Shown here piece after piece: positions 1-10,339 of a DNA stretch of 27,465 nucleotides. The notes below the pieces were generated by a model. It searched no databases and was not told the DNA's origin. It saw only the letters and a program-made list of their open reading frames with translations. Both the position numbers and the translations under genes were made by a program. The stretch is from Phlegmacium glaucopus (Eukaryota > Basidiomycota > Agaricomycetes > Agaricales > Cortinariaceae), in NCBI GenBank assembly GCA_015039465.1, contig MU130002.1, positions 163,379-190,843 of the forward strand. Direction: 5' to 3'. How positions within the stretch are numbered: the first letter of the stretch is position 1; each line of letters begins with the position of its first letter.

Positions 1-10
1 AAGCCAATAT

Positions 11-330
11 CAGGCAAATTGATGGCTGAAGTTTCTAAGGAATAGAACTCTTCAACAACTAATTTCTGGGATTTGTTTTAGTGGGAGAATATGCTATATT
101 TTCGATTCTGAACATTTTGTTGGAATTAGAATTTTTAATTTCATGCTCCAAGTATGAGATATTGGCTCTCATCACCCAATATCTCATACTTGGAGCATGA
201 AATTAAAAATTCTAATTCCAACAAAATGTTCAGAATCAAAAATATAGCATATTCTCCCACAAAAACAAATCCCAGAAATGAGTTGTTGAAGAGTTCTATA
301 CCTTAGAAACTTCAGCCACCAATTTGGCTG
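11..330. repeat. 320-bp near-perfect palindrome (foldback/MITE-like)
   Basis: Bases 11-165 are nearly the reverse complement of 176-330, with only scattered mismatches and a 10-base spacer at 166-175. Both arms carry the same GATATTGG / CCAATATC centre. No clear target-site duplication was found at the outer edges, so the element class cannot be set. There is no coding capacity. It could be a small non-autonomous DNA transposon or a tail-to-tail duplication. Confidence 0.85.
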
Positions 331-935
331 GGGAAACATGCATCTGGAAACAACCATACACATTCACAAAATTTTATTTATTGTATTTGATTCACCTCCT
401 ATTTATATGGATATACATCATTGAAACTCCCCTCTGGGAGTGTTGTACAGAGTAGGAGCTCAGTGTCTCAGTTTCTGAAGTGTGACATATATGTGACACG
501 CATCACGCCATATGTCACGGGTGACAGGCGTTGCCCACCACCAACGGCAGTCGGCAGCAAGCCCAAATCAACTTTGATTGTGATTCGATTTGAACCCAAG
601 TCCATAGACTCGCTACCAGTACGTTATGCCGTGTCTGCATCCAAACAGGTGCAACATCAATAACAACAAGGACAACATCACCTATCGGACTTTGAAAATA
701 AGGGACACCGCATAACGACTGGGAGTAACGGGGAGATTTTAAGGGGGTCCCAATTTGTGACGGGGACTTAGCCAAAATTCGTGTTCGCACTCATGTAGCT
801 TTTTCTCATTTCCGCAATTCCCTCAGTGTTTCCTCAAATTTTTATGTACATGCTATCAAATACAAGAGTTAACATTATATATATTCCATAAGTGTGCCTA
901 CTGAGGATGAGAAGGGTCCCGAGAAGGTAAGTTTG
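331..935. other. gene-free stretch with a copy of the Harbinger-end repeat
   Basis: No convincing gene is seen. Bases 546-604 match 7896-7954 in reverse orientation over 59 bp with only a few mismatches. That partner overlaps and extends past the right end of the Harbinger element, so this is probably a relic end of a related element. Bases 480-530 hold several copies of TGTGAC/GTCACA. Short open frames here have no recognisable composition. At 893-930 a short exon-like stretch ends in GAGAAG followed by GTAAGT, a good splice donor just before the hAT insertion. Confidence 0.6.
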
Positions 936-943
936 AGTGTAAG

Positions 944-2147
944 TGGGGATGAACAATCCTTGTGAGTGTGACATCAGGTCACATCCATGTGACATGCTAT
1001 GTGACAGCCCATTTCATGAGACATTGACTTTCTGCTCACTACAACAACAAGATGATAAATATTCTGCTGTAGACACCTCAATAAAAGCATTTTACATTAC
1101 CCTATAAGAGCCATTTTTTTAATTATGTAATATTTGTTCCAAAAATGCGCAGTCACATGCAAACACCAGCCAAATATGAGCCTCCAAAGTGTATGGACCA
1201 TATCTTATGAAGGACTTTATGTATTGACTTAATTTTTGGGTGCTTTCCACTCAGAATTTTAAGCTGAATCGAGCTATAAGAGCGGATTTTTAAAATATGA
1301 CCCCTAATAGTAAGATACACATGTAGAATACACAGTTTATGTACTTATATGACATAAAATAAAAATTCTAATCTTATAGGGTTTTTACTAGAAATATTTA
1401 GAGCAATTTTGGTCTGCAAATCTAGTCACAGAGTGCTCTTGTTGCAGAGTTATAGCCAGACAGCACTTTTGAGTGCTGTCAGGTATTCCAAGGCATGGTC
1501 TGGCATGTATGACACACACATTTACACCTATACCTCCACTACAGAGTTCATAAGAGCACTAAATCATCTATATTTTGCCATTTGCATGAGATCAGTGGTT
1601 TGTTTGATCAAATCTCTGTGCTAAACAGTGCTCTGGCTATAACTCTGTAACAAGAGCACTCTGTGACTAGATTTGCAGAGCGGGATTGCTCTAAATATTT
1701 CTAGTAAAAACCCTATAAGATTAGAATTTTTATTTTATGTCATATAAGTACATAAACTGTGTATTCTACATGTGTATCTTACTATTAGGGGTCATATTTA
1801 AAAAATCCGCTCTTATAGCTCGATTCAGCTTAAAATTCTGAGTGGAAAGCACCCAAAAATTAAGTCAATACATAAAGTCCTTCATAAGATATGGTCCATA
1901 CACTTTGGAGGCTCATATTTGGCTGGTGTTTGCATGTGACTGCGCATTTTTGGAACAAATATTACATAATTAAAAAAATGGCTCTTATAGGGTAATGTAA
2001 AATGCTTTTATTGAGGTGTCTACAGCAGAATATTTATCATCTTGTTGTTGTAGTGAGCAGAAAGTCAATGTCTCATGAAATGGGCTGTCACATAGCATGT
2101 CACATGGATGTGACCTGATGTCACACTCACAAGGATTGTTCATCCCC
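944..2147. mobile_element. hAT-type foldback element, non-autonomous, 1.2 kb
   Basis: Arms 944-1460 and 1632-2148 are inverted copies of about 517 bp with few mismatches, around a spacer of about 170 bp. The end reads TGGGGATGAACA, which resembles the TAGGGATGAAA ends of Ac-type hAT elements. The 8-bp sequence AGTGTAAG lies directly before it (936-943) and directly after it (2148-2155), the duplication length typical of hAT. Counting the outermost A as part of the element leaves 7 bp. Subterminal TGTGAC motifs are clustered in both arms, as in hAT ends. No transposase is encoded. Confidence 0.9.
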
Positions 2148-2289
2148 AGTGTAAGCTTTGAGATGATGAGCTAGTATTGGGTATGTGAGACAGTGTTTTC
2201 CACTGAGTTGGAGGGGTATTTGGGAGTGGAAGGTGGGTATATAGTATGGTTAAGGTGAGTAGTAGGTTGGAAGGTATGGCATCATGAAC

Positions 2290-3130
2290 CTTGAGTATGG
2301 TTACATTCCGAGATGTGTTGCTACATGATGGGTCATTGGTGTTGTCGGTAGTGTAGGTGGTGCTGATAATGTTGATGTCAATGGGTGTGTTCGAGAATGG
2401 ATGGGCGTTGCGAGATATGTGAGAGCGTTGAGTAGTGTGAAGGTGGGATTAACGTTCACAGATTTGGGACCTGGCGAACGCCGAAAATACTTATTGCACT
2501 TCTTGAGGCTCGAAACGACCAACAACTGTCAAAGAATTTTAATGATATACTGACCAAGGGACACGACATGCACTTTGCAAACCTCATTGCTACCGCTCGT
2601 TGAGAGTCTTGACAAAAACAAGGTGTACACAATCCAAAAAGGGTGAGTGCTGGATGATGACGATTAGCCTGTAAAAAATGTCATTGAAGTGGGCCATTGA
2701 AGGAAACAAAAACCCAGCTTCTGACTATAATGATGCATTCCGAAACCTTCAGGCACAACAATGAATGAAACAGGTAGTTCCAGCATCAGCCAAAGAAAAT
2801 GTTGCTGCCAAAGAAGCCATAATCTTTCTACAATGACAGGAGGGAGGCTCAGATGTGGGCCGGGTGGCTGTGGGTAAGGCCACAAGCATGGACAGTGCCA
2901 ATATGGAGAGCAAAGCTGTTGGTAGTGACGAGAGGATGAGCAGAATACATGAACAACAGGCTGTTGAAGATGAGCCTACCTTTGCTACAATGGGGTGCTG
3001 ATTATGTGGCACTGCCAGTGGACATGGACACTGAATGTGGAAACATAACCTCAAGTGACAAGAGCGAGGATGATTTAGATGATAGAGATGTCTTAGAATT
3101 ATGCGAAATTTCACTAAGTCTTTTGTGACA
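2290..3130 (+). pseudogene. decayed unknown gene, plus strand
   Basis: No single frame is open, but successive plus-strand frames give protein-like stretches. About 2341-2535 includes VGLTFTDLGPGERRKYLLHF; about 2508-2600 includes DQQLSKNFNDILTKGHDMHF in a shifted frame; about 2690-3120 includes an acidic tail with SSDKSEDDLDDRDVLEL. Several in-frame stops and at least three frame changes separate them. I do not recognise a family. The minus-strand open frames over the same interval look like shadows rich in H, P and T. The donor-like GTAAGT at about 928 may have belonged to the same gene, in which case the hAT element sits in its first intron. Confidence 0.35.
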
Positions 3131-3162
3131 AGTGTGACTCCCTTAAATCTTCCCCGTTGCTC

Positions 3163-3223
3163 CCAGCCGGTTCTTACAGAACCTTTCGGAGCCCGAATCG
3201 TTTGATTAGTAAGAACCGGCTGG
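3163..3223. repeat. hairpin with 15-bp perfect stem
   Basis: CCAGCCGGTTCTTAC at 3163-3177 is exactly complementary to GTAAGAACCGGCTGG at 3209-3223, with a 31-base loop. It ends 12 bases before the left Harbinger terminal repeat. It may be a tiny inverted-repeat element or a remnant end of another insertion. No duplication was found. Confidence 0.7.
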
Positions 3224-3345
3224 TCACGAGCCTACCAAGTCCACTGCATGTGCCGTCGGACTTTTAATGCGGCCCTCTAACATAAGACGTTGTATATTAA
3301 TAATTGATAAAGATAAAGATTGGCGCATAGCGAACCATTTCTCTC

Positions 3346-4859
3346 ATGCCTAGTCAAACAGACCGTCAACTTGCTGCTGATGCCCTATATCGAGCTTTTC
3401 TTGTTAATTTTATTGCTGAAATTGAAGCTCGAGAACTCCTCAATGGATATGGATCGGATTCAGACTCTGAAGAAGATGAAGACGAAGATGGAATTTCTAT
3501 CTCATCGGACGCATCATCTCTGGATAATATGGACACGTCCGAGTCGGAATCATCTGATGGTCAAACTGCTGCCATGTCATACTTAGATCAAATGGCAGAA
3601 CTCTATTCTCAGCGTTATCCTATGGAACGTGAAAATCTCGAAGCCAGTTACATCTCCTACTTCACGAATGTAAGGAAAATAGGCCAGAAATATTTTGTGC
3701 ATACCTACGGATCAGTCCAGCATGCTTCGATGATTTGGTTTCTGCATTGAGGATGATCCGGTCTTCCACAACAACTCCAATAATTCACAGATGCCAGTTG
3801 CGGAGCAAGTCATGATTGCATTGTATCGCTTTGGCCATTATGGGAATGCTGCGAGTGCCATGAAGGTTGCCCTCCATTTCGGCATTGGCTTTGGAACAGT
3901 TCACCTGGTGACCACAAGAGTTCTTACAGCCCTGCTGTTCAGATAGCTTTCGAAATGCATCTATTCACTGGGTCAATGGGGAAGAGAAAGAGAAAGCAAA
4001 GGCATGGGTTGAAGAAAAATCTCTTCCAGCCTGGCGTGATGGGTGGTTGATGGTTGATGGGACTTTAGTTCCCCTTTTTCGTTGACCCAGTGACTTTGGA
4101 AATATATATTTTGACCGAAAGTCAAATTATTCAATGAATGTCCAGGTATTTTTTCATTGAACTTGCTGAAGTGTGATCTAATTAATTCACCAGCTTATTT
4201 CAACACTTGATTGTCATTATCAACTATGTTGTTGGACTTCCTGGAAGCCAACATGATGCTGCTGCATGGCAACAGTCATTAACCCATCAGCGACATGAGG
4301 TTTTGCTTGAAGAAAATGAGTTTGTTTGGGCAGATTCTGCTTATCCTCTCAAAAAATGGTGTCAGGCTCCATATAAGAAGTTAGTTCCATCTATATTTTA
4401 ATAAAATAAATTAATACTCCTTGAAAGGCCAGAAAAACTTAATCAACAAAATGCAACTCATAATTATCATGTTTCAGCTGTTCGAGTCCGATCAGAACAC
4501 TGTGTTGGTTATTTGAAAGGATGCTGGTCATCATTGAGAGGTTTGTGAGTATCAATTAAAGGTGTGAAGGGTCTTCAGTATGAAACCACATGGATTATAG
4601 CATGCATACATCTTCATGCATTTGCAATGCGACATGAACAAATTGGTAATATTTCAAGGGATTCTTTCTATAAAGAAGGTCAAAATTATCAATGAAAGCT
4701 GCAAGAGCAGAAAGAAAATGGAAAAGAGAAAAAAGGCAGAGGATGGCACAGGAAGAGGAGGAGTTGGATGCATTAGATGATATTGAATTATTGGAGGGAA
4801 AGATTAAGCAGGAGGAGCTAAAGGAGAAGTTATTTGCTTTTTTAGGTAAAGACAATTAA
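3346..4859 (+). pseudogene. Harbinger-like DDE transposase (HARBI1-type), decayed
   Basis: The start ATG at 3346 opens a 134-codon acidic N-terminal frame (SDSDSEEDEDEDG) ending at a TGA near 3750; the protein resumes in another frame (DDPVFHNNSNNSQMPVAEQ, then ALYRFGHYGNAASAMKVA). Motifs expected of a Harbinger nuclease follow in order: VDGT with Asp codon 4056-4058, then GLPGSQHDAAAW, then ADSAYPL with Asp 4333-4335, then RSEHCVGYLKG with Glu 4495-4497. These are the likely catalytic D, D and E. Introns are suggested at about 4145-4192 and 4384-4428. The C-terminus is a charged, coiled-coil-like tail ending at TAA 4857-4859. Lesions: a frameshift near 3740, TGA just after VPLF, frame slips near 3945 and 4206, TGA near 4546, and a slip near 4695. 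It is an inactive copy. Confidence 0.85.
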
Positions 4860-5770
4860 GAATAAGAAATTATATGAAAGAAAGTCAGAATCTAATCAAA
4901 AGATTAAAGAGTGAAAATGAAATAAAGAGCAAAATAACTCAATTAAAAGTTTGGGGTCGATGGGAGCTGGGAGGCCAACATGTGGTGGAAAAGGAGGAGG
5001 TCCTGCATGTCCAACATGCATAGGGGCTTGAGAATATGCTGGCACACCATACTGCATCTGCATCTGCATCTGACGCTCCATCATCATTAGTTCATGCACA
5101 CGCTGTTTTTCAGCCTCCTGAGCTTCGTGTTTCATGCACACAACTTCAAGATCATGCTTTAATGTGACCTTCTCTTTCAAGCGTTGAGTCTTCTCCTTCT
5201 CCTTGAGTTCAATAACTCTCAGGCGTTGAACATGATCCTGACTTGCCGGATCATTAACTTGATCAAAAACTGACTTACGCTGATAGGACTGAAAGTTGAA
5301 TACCTATGGATTATTCAATTTTTCATAATATTATTCTTCAATTGAATCAACAAGATCAATAACCCAACCATGAATTAATCTACAAATTGATATTGTAAGG
5401 GTCAAAAGTGTTGACTACACTTGTTGATTAAACTGGAAATTGCATAGTAATAAATGTTAAAGCAGCAGATAACTATGATCTGAATTGATCTATTTATCAT
5501 ACTGTTAAACAACACTACAAAAAAGTTCAGACTCTAACCATACAAAATCCATAATGGTCAAATGAACTACTTGCAATCTAAAGTAACTATCAAAGTCTAC
5601 AACTATGAAGGATTGTTATACAAGTCCTAAGGATAACATCAGTAAGTCAAATATCAATAAAAGGTCCTAATAATGAAGCATGTGACATCATGTGACATTC
5701 ATGTGACATTTCGTGACATTTGTAACATTTTTGTAACATTTTGTCACATTTTGTGACATTATGAAACATA

Positions 5771-6002
5771 TGACATCATAAAACAATGATCAGTCATCTA
5801 GAAACAAGACATGACATCATAAAACAATGATCAGTCATCTAGAAACAAGACATGACATCATAAAACAATGATCAGTCATCTAGAAACAAGACATGACATC
5901 ATAAAACAAGGATTTATCATCCAAAAACAAGACATGACATCATAAAACAAGACATGACATCATAAAATAGCATCAGTAATCATAAAACATAGACATGACA
6001 TC
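5771..6002. repeat. 41-bp minisatellite
   Basis: The unit begins TGACATCATAAAACAATGAT. It starts at 5771, 5812, 5853 and 5894 with exact 41-base spacing. The first three copies are almost identical. Later copies (5894-6002) are shortened or diverged but keep GACATGACATCATAAAA. Confidence 0.9.
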
Positions 6003-6164
6003 ACAGACTCTTACCTAATTTTGTTTCTCATTTATGTATAAAAGTAGCTAGAAAGCACCAGTAAAATTAGTGAATTTGCACTCTTCCTTTCTTTCCCAAG
6101 TTTCAGCGCTCTGAATTGGCACAAGTTAGAATTGGAATTACAAGTGGACTTGCTTTGCTTCACT

Positions 6165-6570
6165 CAGTTCAAAGGGTATTAAATCCTAAAGGGGCTTACC
6201 TTTGTTCTGTGTAAACCAAGAATATTAAATCCTTTAGGGACTTGTCTTGGAAGCAAGGATATTAAATCCTTTGTCAGAGTCTGAGGATAAAACCTTGTAC
6301 TATAAAGCTGTTTCACAGTCTGCCTCTGGGACTTTAAATCATTTGTTGTGGATAGTCAAAGAATATTAAACCCTAAAGGGGCTTGTCTTTGTACTACCAA
6401 AATTGGTTATCATATAGACAAAGGATATTAAATCCTATAGGGACTTGCCTTTGTTCTATCAAAAAGCACTATATAATAGTCTAAGAAATTGGACTATAAA
6501 CTTGTTATCAGAATCATAGTCTAGAGAAATTTGGACTTTAAACTTGAATCATAGTCTAGAACATTTGGAC
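6165..6570. repeat. irregular repeat field with AAATCCTNNAGGG core
   Basis: A core like ATATTAAATCCTAAAGGGGC, flanked by CAAAG / CTTTG, recurs at about 6175, 6220, 6258, 6370 and 6427. CAAAG..CTTTG on either side makes each copy a weak hairpin. From 6480 a second motif (AGTCTAGA..ATTTGGACTTTAAA) repeats about three times. Spacing is uneven, unlike the minisatellite upstream. No coding sense was found. Confidence 0.65.
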
Positions 6571-7904
6571 TTTAAAAGTGTATTGTTGCTTTATTCAAGA
6601 GTATACTAGTTATACTTTCAAGGAAACCCCAACTTGCACAAAAACAGAGTTTGTTGGTCATTAAAGTTACTGGTTTCTGGATTTGTTGTAGACAATTCCT
6701 AAAATAGTAATCCTTTGATTACCAAATAAAGCAAAACTCAACCATATCAACGCTTCACCCCCAAAACTGATGGTGTTGTTGTGGAAGTCTTTGAGATGGC
6801 GACTGGAGTCTTGGGATCTTTCAAGGGATGGACAGGTGATGATTCCAGAGCTTGACTGGCATCTGATTTGTCATCCTTGATATCATTTCTATTCAGTATA
6901 GGATCACTGTCTGGCCAGTCTGAGAAAGGAGTTCCCTCATGTTCATGTCTTGAGAACTTTTGAAAATGATTAGTATTTTTTTTAGAAACATTTAAAAACA
7001 TACCTTATCCTGGGACCCTATAGCAGATACATTGACTGGGGTCTGGCTATTAACAACTGCTGACTGGTCAACAATCGGGTTGGAACTGAACAGCAGGTTC
7101 ATCTTCCTGTACCAAGGGGATTTTCGAAGTACCTGGTCTATAGATATAAGATTAAAAGCTAATAAAAAAGAAATGAGAGAAATATACCCCATTTATTAGC
7201 AAGCTTGCTGCCAGGAACTATCTCATCCTCTCTATCTTGATCTATAAGACCTTGTCCAGTCGACCCCAACTCCTCTTGTTGCTCTTGGTAGATTTTCTTG
7301 AGCCTAAAGAAGATTAGGAGCAAAAATCAATTGAAAGATAGTACAAACTCATGCAGCAATACAGTTACTTATAACCTTCCCCAAAGCTGGCAAATTGTCT
7401 GCCGTAAAAGTGCTGAAAAAGTGTTCATTATCCACTAGAACAGTGGATGCAACTTTCATGTACAGATCTGCAAGGGTATCACCACCGGTCTTGACACTGG
7501 TGATAGATGGATCCTTTGAGAACCCAAATGCCTGTCGATAACGTGGATGCTCCTCAATTTTGTTGAGGAGGCTGTCAGTGAGGTGATGGAAAGCTAGCTT
7601 AGCCCAACTACAAAGGTTTTAAAAACATAAACGCATATAAAAAAAAATTCCTACTGAATTGTGGCTGGTTTTTTCGCCTTTTCCTTCTTTTGTTTTGAGG
7701 AGATATGATTCTCCTTGTCACTGGTCGCAATTTTTGCATTTTTGTGTGCACCTTTCGTTTTTGAGCCCTTTCAGTCAGCTTTGGCCAAGATGAGGCGAGC
7801 CTTCATGATGTCAAGCTCAGATGGGGCCATAAACGAGTGCGCTATACAATGTCTTATGTTAGAGGGCCGCATTAAAAGTCCGACGGCACATGCAGTGGAC
7901 TTGG

Positions 7905-8981
7905 GTTCAAATTGAATCACAATTGAAGTTGATTTGGGCTTGCTGCCGACTGCCATGTCTCAAATGAAAATTCAAATCAAACTCAAATCAAGTTCAAATC
8001 AAGCCCAAATTGTCTACTCTGAACAACCCTAATGTTGGTCTGATATGGATTGATCAAGGATCCAGGCAAGATAGGGAGGCAACCAGCATCTTTACTGTCA
8101 GCTTCTTGCATCACTTGACGTTGAAATCTTGTATCCAAAAAATCTAAAAAAAAATCTAAAAAGTTGTGTTCACTACATATATTTTCTATTCTATGGGTAA
8201 ATCATTTCTTTGTTGTATTCTTTATCTCACTCCCTTTTAAAATCATCAAGAATGTCTGGTGGAAGCTGCCACTGCTTGGCTTAGAGCCAGAAGCTGTCCA
8301 GCTGAGCCGATTGTGTGAGCCAAGCTTGGTGGCTCAGCTTCCTACAGTAGGCTCTAGATTACTGTACCATTTTAAATTGGTAGCCATCATGGGTCACAGG
8401 CTCTGTGGATGTGGCCGAAATCGGACATTTGTCCCAGGTCACAGCCAGAGTGGCAGACGGAGGTGGACGGTCACAACCAAGCCTTTTTAGAATATTCCCC
8501 CCCAAATTCCCCAATATTATATATATTATATTCTAAAAATTTACATGGTGTGGTGACAGGAGGCTCAGCGCAGTGCTCAGGGTTGGATACTTTACTGTAG
8601 TCAGTTGGCCTAGCTTGGACTGTGGCCAAAATTTTTGGCAGATGTCACATGTCACTTTGCCTCTGGCCAGAGATACATTTTCATCCAACCTGTCCCAGGT
8701 CACACCCCTGGACGAACAATTTAAAATAGTATAGTAGTAGATAGGTTCACCAATGCATAGAGATCAGATGACATTGTCATGTGTGCCATCAGGGCTGCAC
8801 AAAGATGTCCTTCATTTAGGCTCAACTAAGCCACCTCTCAAAACATGAGAGGGGCTTATAACAAATTGATAACAAAGTCCCCATTTCATCAGGGCAGTGC
8901 ATAGTTTTGGGTAAATGAATTTTTAGTGTCCTGTGAAGTGACTTCTGAGGTCAACATCATTGACAGAATATGTTTCAAGGC
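7905..8981. other. gene-free stretch with relics of GAGCC/CTCAG-rich element ends
   Basis: Bases 7896-7954 are the reverse copy of 546-604. At 7965-8010 there are several AAATCAA-type direct repeats. Around 8280-8340 the 17-base AGCTGTCCAGCTGAGCC also occurs near 14855, so this is a relic of the foldback family at 14.8-15.7 kb. TGTCCCAGGTCACA occurs near 8430 and again near 8690. Around 8484-8540 TTTTTAGAATAT and ATATTCTAAAAA form an inverted pair. Open frames of 63-108 codons here show no family signature and cross these repeats, so I do not call them genes. Confidence 0.55.
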
Positions 8982-8989
8982 ATCCTAAG

Positions 8990-9548
8990 TAGTTTTTGGA
9001 AGTCCAGTTGCAGGACTGGAAAAAGACTGCAAAAAGACCGGACCAGACTGCAAAAGACCGGACCAGCAGTCCAGCTTTTTGGTTTTTGAGAAGCAAAGAC
9101 TAAAAAAAGACCGGTCTGAACCAGTAGTTTTGTAGCCCTCATTTTTCCCTTTCGAACAACATAAAGACCGTATTTATTGGTCAAATATTCATTGAGAAAA
9201 AAATAAAACAGTAAAAATGTACACAAAATAGTAGAAAACAAATAATATCATCATAAAATTGTCAATTCCCAACAGAATTTAACGTTCTTGAGCTTATTCT
9301 AAAGGTATAGATCACATCTACATATTTTTTTGCTGTTATCTATGAAAATATGACCGGTATTTGTCAAAAGTCCGGTCCTGGACAGTCTTGGACCAGGACT
9401 GGTCCAGGACTGCAAAAAACCGATGTGGACCAGTCCCAATCGGTCCAGTCCTGTCTTTTGACCTTCTAGAAGCTTAGTGGACCGGTTGCAGTCCTGGTCC
9501 TGTCCAAAAATACCAAAAAACTGGACTGGACTGGACTTCCAAACACTA
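8990..9548. mobile_element. hAT-type MITE, 559 bp
   Basis: The left end reads TAGTTTTTGGAAGTCC and the right end, reversed, TAGTGTTTGGAAGTCC. The 8-bp ATCCTAAG flanks both sides (8982-8989 and 9549-9556), as expected for hAT. Short GGACCAGGACTG / CAGTCC / GACCGG motifs are piled up within about 150 bp of each end in both orientations, a typical subterminal binding array. The interior is AT-rich and has no gene. The 88-codon minus frame here runs through the repeats. Confidence 0.92.
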
Positions 9549-9556
9549 ATCCTAAG

Positions 9557-10007
9557 AACATAAATCTCAATTTTTGTATTTTTTGTTAGAATGGTGGATT
9601 CCGCATGCGAGCTGCAAGGAGCATGGACCAGCGGATATTACTAATGGTTACTTAGGTATATAAGGCTTGTTTTGTATTGTGGTATACTTATTCATTTGCA
9701 ATGAGTTAATGCTATCTACTCTGCAAAACGGTTAGAAACCGGTCTATGAACAGTACAACCTCATATTTCTACATTTTTCAAGTTCATGCATGTGGGATAA
9801 GCCCTCATTTTAAATTCCTTGTCACGCTATCATAGTCTGGCAATAAAAAATTGTAATCACTTCCATCAAAGACTACCTTTTTTATCTAATGGTTGTGACC
9901 CAGGCAGGAGCCCATCAGCAAGATAGCATGCTAATAGCCCAGGTGGAAAAGCTGTAAAATGATAGTATCCATAGAATTACTGTATCTATTATGACCAAAA
10001 ATTTCTA
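9557..10007. other. no feature seen
   Basis: AT-rich spacer between two MITEs. No open frame of note, no repeat longer than about 12 bases and no RNA-gene signature was seen. Confidence 0.6.
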
Positions 10008-10015
10008 GTCTTAAC

Positions 10016-10331
10016 TAGTGAATGGCAGGGGTAACCCTCAGGTATCTCGACACTGACCTGTACCCGTACCCCTGAGACCCATACCCATTAAGCCCGCGGG
10101 TTTACCTGTCAAAACGAGCCCAAAAACACCCAAAACAACCCATAAATGAGCAAGATATGTGTTAAATGATATGTTACATCATTTTGGCTATATCTCCACC
10201 AATTCTCATCCATTTTGGATGTTCTAGGGCTCGTTTTGTAGGCGGCGGGTACAGAAATCTGTACCCATAACATACCCATCTGTACCCGGCCTGCTTACCC
10301 ACAGGAATTCAAAAACCTGTGATGATCACTA
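10016..10331. mobile_element. hAT-type MITE, 316 bp
   Basis: The left end reads TAGTGAATGGCAGGGG; the right end, reversed, reads TAGTGATCATCACAGG. Flanks are GTCTTAAC (10008-10015) and GTCCTAAC (10332-10339), an 8-bp duplication with one mismatch. Both halves are rich in GTACCC / GGGTAC, and AAAACGAGCCC pairs with GGGCTCGTTTT, so the element folds almost end to end. No coding capacity. Confidence 0.8.
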
Positions 10332-10339
10332 GTCCTAAC

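Larger units (their letters stand above)
5304..6749. other. repeat-rich insertion or swollen intron inside the Harbinger partner gene
   Basis: This 1.45-kb segment has no gene. It separates two exons whose sequences read as one protein. It is AT-rich. It holds a TGTGACAT-rich patch (5680-5760), the 41-bp minisatellite and the AAATCCT-type repeat field, both listed separately. No clear terminal inverted repeats or target duplication were found, so whether it is a nested transposon or an expanded intron stays open. Confidence 0.5.
4896..7830 (-). pseudogene. second (partner) gene of the Harbinger element, six exons, interrupted
   Basis: Reading minus from ATG 7830-7828, exons are about 7830-7655, 7607-7369, 7303-7188, 7137-7004, 6956-6750 and 5303-4896. 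All junctions use GT..AG, and introns are 47-65 bp except the last. Joined, they give a basic N-terminus, a block with HWAKLAFHHLTDSLLNKIEE, a Trp-rich block (LANKWDQVLRKSPWYRKM), and a long helical region rich in K, E, R and Q followed by a Met/Gln/Pro tail. The plan matches an unnamed basidiomycete family that I recall beside such transposases, probably a DNA-binding partner. That role is inference. Lesions: an in-frame TGA (7773-7771) in exon 1, and about 1.4 kb of repetitive DNA between exons 5 and 6, far too long for a normal intron here. Confidence 0.65.
3235..7904. mobile_element. PIF/Harbinger-type DNA transposon, near full length (4.67 kb)
   Basis: Bases 3235-3296 and 7843-7904 are 62-bp inverted repeats with a single mismatch. 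They bracket a Harbinger-like DDE transposase (plus strand) and a second gene (minus strand) that converge with their ends about 35 bp apart. This two-gene plan is known for PIF/Harbinger elements. No 3-bp target duplication was found at these edges. The right repeat also continues another 50 bp into sequence shared with 546-604, so the true ends may be longer and the left one truncated. Both genes carry lesions, so the copy is dead unless helped in trans. Confidence 0.8.

Noticed and set aside
5771..6002. CRISPR-like array
   Set aside because: Units are contiguous 41-bp tandem copies without unique spacers, and the DNA is eukaryotic.
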